Origin: Candidatus Omnitrophica bacterium UBA1562
Lineage (GTDB): Bacteria; Omnitrophota; Gorgyraeia; Gygaellales; Profunditerraquicolaceae
Assembly (NCBI GenBank): GCA_002322525.1
Contig: DCOU01000134.1
Location: 1-7,830 of the forward strand
Length of the DNA stretch: 7,830 nucleotides
Reading direction: 5' to 3'
The notes under the pieces were generated by a model, which saw only the letters and a program-made list of their open reading frames with translations, was not told the DNA's origin and did no database searches. This document shows, piece after piece, positions 1 to 4,986 of this stretch. Each line of letters starts with the position of its first letter. Within the stretch, counting starts at the first letter, position 1. A program made the position numbers and the translations under genes.

Positions 1-111
1 TCATAATTTTAACAAACTACTGTTAAGGAGAGATTCCAGAATTATTATCCCTATTTCGTCATCTCTCCTTAAGGTGTTACCAAGGCCAATTACCGCTATT
101 TTTTTAGACAC
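1..111 (-). pseudogene. Hydrogenase maturation protease (HycI/HyaD/HybD type), N-terminal fragment with early stop
   Basis: Read from a GTG at 111-109, the minus strand gives 36 residues starting VSKKIAVIGLGN and continuing LRRDDEIGI, then a TGA at 3-1. The pattern GxGNxLxxDDxxG near the N-terminus is the signature of the endopeptidases that trim the C-terminus of the NiFe-hydrogenase large subunit after nickel insertion. Asp18 sits where HybD-type proteases carry a nickel-contacting acidic residue. The family is about 150-170 residues, so this reading frame covers only the first quarter. There is no Shine-Dalgarno sequence before the GTG, and an in-frame TGA lies 8 codons upstream at 132-130, so no longer N-terminus is possible. 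The stop falls on the last bases of the window, so a frameshift, a true pseudogene and a local sequencing error cannot be told apart. Family call fairly sure; status uncertain. Confidence 0.55.
23..72. repeat. Perfect 12-base inverted repeat inside the protease fragment
   Basis: TTAAGGAGAGAT at 23-34 is exactly mirrored by ATCTCTCCTTAA at 61-72, with a 26-base loop. Both arms lie within codons of the hydrogenase maturation protease reading frame (the LRRD and SLL segments), so the match may be coincidental, or the transcript may fold here. No T-run follows it on either strand, so it is not an intrinsic terminator. Confidence 0.6.
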
Positions 112-168
112 TTCGACTTCGCTTGAGCGTCAACACTTTCTCCTTGGCCTCCCTGACGCGCTCAAGAC
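108..168. repeat. REP-like imperfect palindrome at the junction of the two hydrogenase-maturation remnants
   Basis: CTTGAGCG at 122-129 pairs exactly with CGCTCAAG at 159-166. With a two-base bulge the arms extend to TTGAGCGTCA (123-132) against TGACGCGCTCAA (154-165). The outer part contains, on the minus strand, AGCGAAGTCGAAGTGTC. This resembles the short GAGCGAAGTCGAAG-type palindromic repeats that recur in many environmental bacterial genomes; I make that comparison from memory. The element spans the end of the HypA-like fragment and the start codon of the protease fragment. Confidence 0.45.
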
Positions 169-297
169 TAAACATGTCTTGTTGATGCCGCCGAATTCAG
201 AAAGCGATATAGATATTTTTTTAAATCTCTTGGAAGAAAACTTTTCTTCTTTATCGAGGTATTGTAATATATTTTCTATGAGATGTGTTTCGGGCAT
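130..297 (-). pseudogene. HypA/HybF-like nickel metallochaperone, N-terminal remnant
   Basis: The frame from the ATG at 297-295 gives 55 residues beginning MPETHLIENILQYL and reaching ISLSEFGGIN, then an unconvincing tail rich in Ser, Arg and Lys before TGA. The helix plus the beta strand ending in a Leu-Ser-Glu/Gly turn resembles the start of HypA, which delivers nickel to NiFe hydrogenases. HypA proteins are about 110 residues with two CxxC zinc motifs; none is present. The nickel-binding His2 of the MHE start is Pro here, with a His at position 5. Shifting frame after the GGIN turn gives a more protein-like continuation (MFSLERVREAKEK) that ends in TAA at 108-106, overlapping the GTG of the next fragment. 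I infer a frameshifted and shortened hypA-like gene. Adjacency to the maturation protease fragment supports a hydrogenase-maturation context. It could also be a chance ORF. Confidence 0.4.
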
Positions 298-310
298 GGG
301 GTAATTACAA

Positions 311-330
311 AACGGCGGGTCAACCCCGTT
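311..330 (-). terminator. Small hairpin with short T-run in the leader of the hypA-like remnant
   Basis: On the minus strand AACGG at 330-326 pairs with CCGTT at 315-311, and two further G-C pairs form inside if one G is bulged out. The loop is about 5 bases and the 3' arm runs into TTTTG. It could be a weak intrinsic terminator for the operon above, or a leader hairpin downstream of the promoter at 372-345. The T-run is short, so termination is likely to be partial at most. Confidence 0.35.
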
Positions 331-344
331 AAAATGTTGAACCT

Positions 345-372
345 ATCATACTATAATTTCTCACAGCGTCAA
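345..372 (-). promoter_or_regulatory. Sigma70-type promoter reading toward the hydrogenase-maturation remnants
   Basis: On the minus strand TTGACG (372-367) and TATGAT (350-345) each match the -35 and -10 consensus at five of six positions and are separated by 16 bases. Transcription would start near 338, about 40 bases before the ATG of the hypA-like fragment. The site lies just after the end of yqeY, so it would separate the downstream remnants from the long operon. No operator-like repeat is visible around it. Confidence 0.5.
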
Positions 373-379
373 GAAAAAA

Positions 380-400
380 GGGATGGCTAACGGGATGGCT
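380..400. repeat. Short tandem direct repeat after yqeY
   Basis: GGGATGGCT occurs at 380-388 and again at 392-400, a 12-base period, directly at the yqeY stop codon. On the minus strand the second unit runs into a run of six T. The two units do not form a stem with each other, so this is not a terminator hairpin. Significance unknown. Confidence 0.6.
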
Positions 401-852
401 TAAAGAGGTTTCGTTAATCTATCCCTTACCAAATCACTGACTAATTTACCATCTGCCCTGCCGGCAATTTTAGCAGTTACCTCCCTCATCACCTTGCCCA
501 TATCTTTGATACCAGATGCACCGGTAGATAAAATAGTTTCTTCAATTATCTTCTTAATCTCATCGCTACTGAGCTCTGCAGGTAAATAGGACTTTAAAAT
601 CTCTAATTCTTTGCTTTCTTTATCTGCTAAATCCTGGCGGTTGCCTTTTTGAAATTGTTCAATAGAATCCTGGCGTTCCTTTATCTGTCTTCTGATCACA
701 GTAATGACATCAAAGTCAAGAAGGCTCTTTTTTTTCTTTTCAATTGCTGCATTCATTAGGCTAGCGCGCAAAAAACTTAATACCGAGCTTTTTAATGTAT
801 CCTTATTTTTCATCGCCTCTTTATAGTCATTAAATATTTTTTCTTCTAACAT
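400..852 (-). CDS. yqeY: GatB/YqeY domain protein
   Basis: The 150-residue product matches the free-standing YqeY family in length and pattern. It has an N-terminal helical segment with LRASLMNAAIEKK (residues 28-40), a central charged helical region, the YLPAELS turn (89-95), and the C-terminal GRADGKLVSDLVRDRL block (131-146). The fold is shared with the C-terminal tail of GatB, the tRNA-binding part of the Asp-tRNA(Asn)/Glu-tRNA(Gln) amidotransferase. Stand-alone YqeY proteins are assumed to act on or near tRNA in the cytoplasm, but their exact role is not settled. The start is an ATG at 852-850, with a strong AAAGGAGG Shine-Dalgarno that overlaps the TAA of the kinase gene 11 bases upstream, so the two are co-transcribed. 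It is the last gene of the long run; a promoter follows it. Confidence 0.93.
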   Translation of the reverse strand: MLEEKIFNDYKEAMKNKDTLKSSVLSFLRASLMNAAIEKKKKSLLDFDVITVIRRQIKERQDSIEQFQKGNRQDLADKESKELEILKSYLPAELSSDEIKKIIEETILSTGASGIKDMGKVMREVTAKIAGRADGKLVSDLVRDRLTKPL

Positions 853-863
853 CGTGGCCTCCT

Positions 864-1763
864 TTAAAAAATGGTCATCTCCCTAAAATGTCCAAGCCGC
901 TTTTTTAAACCGCGCATAGTAAGTCTTGCGGTTTTATTTAGCCCAAAATCCTCTACATTAAAAGATGCGGCAACGCTGCCTATAGCAATTGCCTTTCTAA
1001 GAGTCTCCGCATTTATCTTCTTTGCCCTGGTTAAATAACCCATAAACCCGCCGGCAAAGGTATCGCCTGCGCCAGTTGGGTCGATTACTTTATCCGTCGG
1101 ATAGGCAGGAATAGAAAAGATAAATTTATCACTAAAGAACAGGACCCCGTGTTCGCCTTTTTTAATCAGAATCATTCTCGGCCCATAAGAATATAGACAC
1201 TTGGCGGCTTTGATTAAATTAGACTCACCAGATAAGCTCCTCGCTTCCTGGTCATTAGCCACATAAATATTCACTTTCTTTAATAAACGCAAAAGAGCGC
1301 GGCGTTTATGGTGTATCCAATAATTCATGCTGTCTAAACCCACAAGTTTAGGTGAATGCATATGTTCTAAAAGATGCCTTTGTATATCTGGGTCAACATT
1401 AGCCAAAAATATATATTTTATCTTCCTCTGTTCCTCAGAAACAACTGGCCTGAAGGTTGATAATACGCCTAACTCTGTGTTAAGTGTAAGAGCAGTATTT
1501 AAATCTCCCCTATATTCGCCTTCCCATTTAAAGGACCTGCCTTTTCCTTTAATGAGGGATGTCAGGATTATGCCTTTCTTACGTAAGAAATCGATGTATT
1601 TGGAAGGGAAGTCCTCTCCGATTATGGCTACCAAGTTCACATTGCTAAACAGACGCGCAGACATGGCAAAATGTGCGGCTGAGCCCCCTAACATATGTTT
1701 TCTTATGCCAAAAGGCGTCCTAACGGTATCCAGAGCTACGGTGCCTAAAACAATTATGCTCAT
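864..1763 (-). CDS. PfkB-family carbohydrate/nucleoside kinase, substrate unknown
   Basis: The 299-residue protein is an ATP-dependent kinase of the ribokinase/PfkB superfamily, expected in the cytoplasm. The N-terminal signature is GGSAAHFAMSARLF (residues 26-39). The C-terminal PfkB signature is DPTGAGDTFAGGF (228-240), in which Asp234 of GAGD is the catalytic base and the preceding glycines form the anion hole. The Mg-associated NxxE motif is NDQE at 170-173, and KKGEHG (201-206) is the usual strand before the ATP site. All catalytic parts are present, so it should be active. The lid region (about 70-110) is basic and does not identify the substrate; sugar, nucleoside and inositol kinases all remain possible. 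It begins 14 bases after the phosphatase gene; only a weak AGGA at long spacing precedes the ATG, so translation is probably coupled. Confidence 0.9.
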   Translation of the reverse strand: MSIIVLGTVALDTVRTPFGIRKHMLGGSAAHFAMSARLFSNVNLVAIIGEDFPSKYIDFLRKKGIILTSLIKGKGRSFKWEGEYRGDLNTALTLNTELGVLSTFRPVVSEEQRKIKYIFLANVDPDIQRHLLEHMHSPKLVGLDSMNYWIHHKRRALLRLLKKVNIYVANDQEARSLSGESNLIKAAKCLYSYGPRMILIKKGEHGVLFFSDKFIFSIPAYPTDKVIDPTGAGDTFAGGFMGYLTRAKKINAETLRKAIAIGSVAASFNVEDFGLNKTARLTMRGLKKRLGHFREMTIF

Positions 1764-1777
1764 TAGTCGAAAATATC

Positions 1778-2296
1778 CTATATTATTAACTTGATTTTAC
1801 TTATTCGCATGATAGCGTAACCCAGAATGATGCCAATCAATGCGCCAGCTATGACATCAGAAGGAAAATGAACACCCAGATAAATTCTTGAGAAAGCAAC
1901 TCCAATTGCTGCTATATATAAATAATATAACTTTTTAGAATAGGCAGATAATAATGCTGCTGCCATAAATACGCTTGTGGCGTATCCGGAAGGAAAAGAA
2001 AAGCTTGTGTCTCTTATCAATAAATTAACATTAGGTAACACAAGAAAAGGCCGCGGCCTTGCTATCCATACCTTTAAAATAAAAACAACGGTGTATGAAA
2101 CAATGAGGCCAATGAACAAAAGAATCCCCAATGTTCTCGCTTCTTTTTTCCTTAGAAAAAGCAATATTATAGCTACAACTAATAAAACTTTCCAGTTTCC
2201 AAATTCATTTAACAAAGGCATAACAACGTTAAAAAAATGATTGCTGCAACCCTTATTTATTAAATAGAAGAGGCAATTATCTATAGAACTTAACAA
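1778..2296 (-). CDS. PAP2-family membrane phosphatase with PSGY in place of PSGH
   Basis: The 172-residue integral membrane protein has hydrophobic segments near residues 35-48, 55-75, 107-118, 123-135 and 148-163. The PAP2 lipid-phosphatase signature is present in order: C1 as Lys75 to Arg82-Pro83 (K-x6-RP), C2 as PSGY (102-105), and C3 as Ser136-Arg137 to His143 and Asp147 (SR-x5-H-x3-D). The C3 His is the nucleophile and is intact. The C2 His, normally the general acid, is Tyr105 (codon TAC; one base from CAC). Relatives dephosphorylate undecaprenyl pyrophosphate, phosphatidic acid or similar lipid phosphates at the membrane. The start is TTG at 2296-2294, supported by AAGGAGGT five bases upstream; there is no better ATG. 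It lies 26 bases after the pseudouridine synthase gene. Substrate and activity are uncertain. Confidence 0.88.
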   Translation of the reverse strand: MLSSIDNCLFYLINKGCSNHFFNVVMPLLNEFGNWKVLLVVAIILLFLRKKEARTLGILLFIGLIVSYTVVFILKVWIARPRPFLVLPNVNLLIRDTSFSFPSGYATSVFMAAALLSAYSKKLYYLYIAAIGVAFSRIYLGVHFPSDVIAGALIGIILGYAIMRISKIKLII

Positions 2297-2300
2297 TAAA

Positions 2301-2310
2301 ACCTCCTTTT
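2301..2310 (-). promoter_or_regulatory. Strong ribosome binding site that fixes the TTG start of the PAP2 gene
   Basis: On the minus strand AAAAGGAGGT (2310-2301) is an almost ideal Shine-Dalgarno sequence. It is followed after a short T/A spacer by TTG at 2296-2294. The site is the main reason for choosing the TTG as start. Confidence 0.75.
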
Positions 2311-2322
2311 CGTCCCTCTTGT

Positions 2323-2949
2323 TTAGGGATACTTATTTAAAAATTCTTTTAGGTCATTAGGCAAGCCTGCCGTTAACTCAAGCAACTTACCGGTCTTAGG
2401 GTGAGCAAACTCTAACCTCTTTGCATGAAGACAGAGCCTCTTTGCCTTAAGTTTAAAATCCCTGCGAAAGGCGTATTTGGTTTCACCCACCACAGGATGC
2501 CCTATCTCTTTGAAGTGTATTCTTATCTGGTTTGTGCGTCCAGTCAAAGGCATAACTTCCACCAGAGTAAAATCTTTTCTTCTTTGAATAACCCTATATT
2601 TAGTTATTGCGCTTAAACCCTCTATATTTTTTTTAATCTCGCCTTGATTTTTAAATAAGGCCCCTTGCACAAAGGCAATATATGTTTTCTTAATTTTCTT
2701 ATGCAAAAAGTGCTCCATCATCTTCTTCTGGATGGACTTGCCTTTGGCATAAAGAATTAGCCCGGAGGTCTCTCTATCCAAACGGTGGCAAGGGTGAAGC
2801 CGATATGATAATCCTCTCTGCTTTGAATCTTCATTCAGAATACTGGTTAAAGTGCGTTCTTCCTTTTTAGGCGTAGGTATGGTTAATAACCCAGAGGGTT
2901 TGTTGACCGCTAATAACCAATTATCTTCATAAATGATGGGTATATTCAC
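2323..2949 (-). CDS. RluA-family pseudouridine synthase
   Basis: The 208-residue enzyme converts uridine to pseudouridine in rRNA or tRNA. It carries the catalytic RluA motif HRLDRETSG (residues 55-63) with nucleophile Asp58. Other family blocks are the N-terminal LLAVNKPSGL (12-21), the strand around KKTYIAFVQG (88-97), and GRTNQIRIH (137-145), followed by GHPVVGETKY. There is no S4 RNA-binding domain before the catalytic domain, so it is a short form like RluA or TruC rather than RluC/RluD. The target base cannot be read from the sequence. The start is GTG (2949-2947), one base after the nadA TAG and without a Shine-Dalgarno, so translation probably depends on ribosomes finishing nadA. A later start would cut into the conserved N-terminal strand. 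Confidence 0.93.
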   Translation of the reverse strand: MNIPIIYEDNWLLAVNKPSGLLTIPTPKKEERTLTSILNEDSKQRGLSYRLHPCHRLDRETSGLILYAKGKSIQKKMMEHFLHKKIKKTYIAFVQGALFKNQGEIKKNIEGLSAITKYRVIQRRKDFTLVEVMPLTGRTNQIRIHFKEIGHPVVGETKYAFRRDFKLKAKRLCLHAKRLEFAHPKTGKLLELTAGLPNDLKEFLNKYP

Positions 2950-2950
2950 G

Positions 2951-3874
2951 CTAGGCTATCTGGAGCATTCGGTCTATGGCCTTTTTGGCGCGGGTGCGAA
3001 TTTCATCAGAAACCCTTACTTCTTCCTTAAGTTCCTCCAATGCCCAAAGGATTTTTTCCTGGGTAGTGCGTTTCATATTTGGGCATACTGTCCGTTCCGA
3101 AGCAGGATAAAATTCTTTGGCAGGGTTATCTATTTTGAGCCGGTGAATAAGGCCGACCTCTGTGCCTATTATCATCTCCTTTGCGTCTGTTTCTTTTGCG
3201 AATTTACACATCTTGCTTGTAGAAAGCACGGCATCCGCCATAGCTACGACTGCGGGGAGGCACTCTGGATGCACCATAACTTTTGCAAAGGGGTGGAATT
3301 TCTTTTCTCGTTTAATATCTTCAGGCAATATCTTGACATGGGTAGGGCAAAATCCGTTCCAGGAGATAATTTTTCTTCTGGTTTGTTTTGCAACATAATC
3401 TGCCAGATATTTATCCGGTACAAAGATAATCTCTTCTCTATCTTCTAACGCATTGACCACTGCCACTGCGTTAGTTGAGGTACAGCATATATCTAATTCT
3501 GCTTTTACCTCGGCGGAAGTATTCACATAACCTACAACCACTGCCTTGGGATGCTCTTTCTTTAATTTCTTTAGCTGGTCTGCGGTAATCATATTTGCCA
3601 TCGGACAACCCGCGAATAAATCCGGCATAATCACTAACTTTTGCGGGCATAGAATTGATGCGGTTTCTGCCATAAAATGCACACCGCAGAAAACAAGCAC
3701 CGACGCCTCGGTTTTGGCTGCCATGCGGCTTAACTCTAAAGAATCGCCGTGAAAGTCAGCCACATCCTGAACTTCAGGGAGTTGATAGTTGTGCGCTAAA
3801 ATTATGGCATTGCGCTTTTTCTTCAGTTCGCTAATCTTTTTTTCCAGACCATCTGTATATTCTTTTTTTACCAT
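2951..3874 (-). CDS. nadA: Quinolinate synthase NadA
   Basis: The 307-residue enzyme condenses iminoaspartate with dihydroxyacetone phosphate to quinolinate in de novo NAD synthesis and needs an oxygen-sensitive 4Fe-4S cluster. The three cluster ligands are visible with the family's spacing: Cys90 in AGCPMA, Cys176 in NGFCPTH and Cys264 in TVCPNMK. Other hallmarks are ILAHNYQ (25-31), GDSLELSR (43-50), FCGVHFMAE (62-70), YVNTSAEVKA (116-125), CCTSTNA (130-136), HPEC (202-205) and GTEVGLIHRL (237-246). The length is normal for the three-Cys, single-chain type. The ATG follows the mnmA TAG with no base between, and there is no clear Shine-Dalgarno, pointing to coupled translation. nadB and nadC are not in the window. 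Highly confident. Confidence 0.97.
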   Translation of the reverse strand: MVKKEYTDGLEKKISELKKKRNAIILAHNYQLPEVQDVADFHGDSLELSRMAAKTEASVLVFCGVHFMAETASILCPQKLVIMPDLFAGCPMANMITADQLKKLKKEHPKAVVVGYVNTSAEVKAELDICCTSTNAVAVVNALEDREEIIFVPDKYLADYVAKQTRRKIISWNGFCPTHVKILPEDIKREKKFHPFAKVMVHPECLPAVVAMADAVLSTSKMCKFAKETDAKEMIIGTEVGLIHRLKIDNPAKEFYPASERTVCPNMKRTTQEKILWALEELKEEVRVSDEIRTRAKKAIDRMLQIA

Positions 3875-4969
3875 CTAGAGGACTTTGTCAATAATGCCGC
3901 CGCCCAAAACTACATCTTTATCATAAAATACCGCGGATTGCCCCGGCGTTACGGCAAACTGTGGCTTCTTAAATTTAACTTTTATCTTGTGCTTTAAAAA
4001 TATAATTCTCGCAGGTGCCTCGGGGTGATTATACCTTATCCTCACCCGAAGGGCAACCTTCTTTTTTATAGGTGCGAGAGTAAAATGTACATCTCTAAGC
4101 AGAAATTCATCCGCATAAACATCCTCTTTTTTACCCACTGTTATGCAGTTATTTTTAGGGTTTATCTCTATCACATATATAGGATAACCTCTGGCAATAC
4201 CCAAACCCTCACGCTGGCCAATGGTATAAAAGGCAATACCTTTATGTTGGCCTAATATATTATTTTTTTTATCTATGATTGGGCCGGGCTTTATATCTGT
4301 TTTTCCGCCGAAGGCGGATCCTCCTGTGGCGGAAATCTTTGCCTTTAAAAATCTGCGGTAATCCGCATCCGGCAAGAAACATATCTCCTGGCTGGCTAAT
4401 TTGTCCGCCACCGGCAGCGCAAATTCCCTGGCTATCTTTCTAACTTGGTCTTTTGTATAATTGCCCAGAGGAAAAAGTATTGCCTTAAGCTGTTTCTGCC
4501 CCAGTCGGTATAAAAAATAGGATTGGTCTTTATATAAATCCTTGGCTTTCTTAAGTAGATAAGCTTCTTTGGTTTTTTGAATGCGGGCATAATGACCAGT
4601 AGCCAGAAACCCTGCACCTAAAGAAATGGCTTTTTTTAATAATGCATCAAATTTTATATACTGGTTGCATCTTACGCAGGGATTAGGAGTTCTTCCTTTA
4701 AGATATTCCCGGCAGAAATCTTTGATTATTTTCTCTTCTAAAACCCGGCTAAAATTTAAAACATAATGTTTAATTCCTAATTTATGCGCCACTCTCCTGG
4801 CGTCTTCTATCCCTTGGAGACCGCAACAAGTAGGCCTTTTGGTAGTGGAGTCCGGCAAATTAAAACACATAGTTATCCCAATCACCTCACAACCCTGGTG
4901 TTTTAACAATGCTGCTGCAACCGATGAATCCACTCCTCCGCTCATCGCTACAACTACGCGCCCTACCAT
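3875..4969 (-). CDS. mnmA: tRNA-specific 2-thiouridylase MnmA
   Basis: The enzyme (364 residues from the ATG at 4969) adenylates and thiolates uridine 34 of tRNA-Lys, Glu and Gln. The PP-loop SGGVDSS is at residues 10-16. Cys98 in TPNPCVRCN is the expected nucleophile, and Cys197 in SQEICFLP is the expected persulfide-forming cysteine. ATGHYAR (123-129), DQSYFLYRL and the FYTIGQREGLG block (247-257) are all in place, followed by the C-terminal beta-barrel. I chose the ATG rather than the GTG at 4975 because GAGGTG at 4978-4973 is the Shine-Dalgarno and would overlap that GTG. Oddly, residues 213-222 are a Ser-Ala-Gly-rich stretch encoded by two tandem palindromes (4304-4333), in a loop where homologues are usually shorter. 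It follows bioA by 17 bases and abuts nadA. Confidence 0.97.
   Translation of the reverse strand: MVGRVVVAMSGGVDSSVAAALLKHQGCEVIGITMCFNLPDSTTKRPTCCGLQGIEDARRVAHKLGIKHYVLNFSRVLEEKIIKDFCREYLKGRTPNPCVRCNQYIKFDALLKKAISLGAGFLATGHYARIQKTKEAYLLKKAKDLYKDQSYFLYRLGQKQLKAILFPLGNYTKDQVRKIAREFALPVADKLASQEICFLPDADYRRFLKAKISATGGSAFGGKTDIKPGPIIDKKNNILGQHKGIAFYTIGQREGLGIARGYPIYVIEINPKNNCITVGKKEDVYADEFLLRDVHFTLAPIKKKVALRVRIRYNHPEAPARIIFLKHKIKVKFKKPQFAVTPGQSAVFYDKDVVLGGGIIDKVL
4304..4333. repeat. Two tandem 15-base palindromic units inside mnmA
   Basis: The unit TCCGCC-GAA-GGCGGA (4304-4318) is a perfect 6-base-arm hairpin with a GAA loop. It is followed directly by TCCTCC-TGT-GGCGGA (4319-4333), the same unit with one arm mismatch and a different loop. 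Together they supply exactly ten codons of mnmA, read as SATGG then SAFGG. No clear target-site duplication flanks them. The form resembles GC-rich palindromic mini-repeats that can sit in frame inside genes. Confidence 0.7.
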
Positions 4970-4986
4970 AACCACCTCGTCACTTA

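Noticed and set aside
1..111. Recoding of TGA (as Trp, Gly or selenocysteine) to extend the protease
   Set aside because: TGA acts as a stop in bioC at an ATGA overlap, no selenocysteine insertion element is visible, and the residue position is not a known selenocysteine site.
74..304. A 76-residue open frame on the plus strand
   Set aside because: It lies opposite the two hydrogenase-maturation remnants, has no ribosome site and resembles no family I know. The minus-strand readings explain the sequence better.
380..400. The GGGATGGCT direct repeat as a terminator or CRISPR-like array
   Set aside because: There are only two units, no spacers of regular size and no stem; the T-run beside it lacks a hairpin.
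1327..1794. A 155-residue plus-strand open frame
   Set aside because: It is antisense to the well-supported PfkB kinase, whose motifs are intact, and its composition is not protein-like.
2047..2060. A perfect 14-base palindrome AAGGCCGCGGCCTT
   Set aside because: It falls on the codons for the catalytic ARPRPF segment of the PAP2 C1 motif, so the residues are fixed by function. There are no flanking repeats and no insertion in the protein.
2933..3448. A 171-residue plus-strand open frame rich in Phe, Cys and Tyr
   Set aside because: It is the mirror of nadA codons; nadA carries all three cluster cysteines and normal length.
4018..4052. Imperfect inverted repeat CCTCGGGGTGA / TCACCCGAAGG in mnmA
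   Set aside because: Only 9 of 11 positions pair, and it encodes the RIRYNHPEAP region, which is an expected part of MnmA rather than an insertion.
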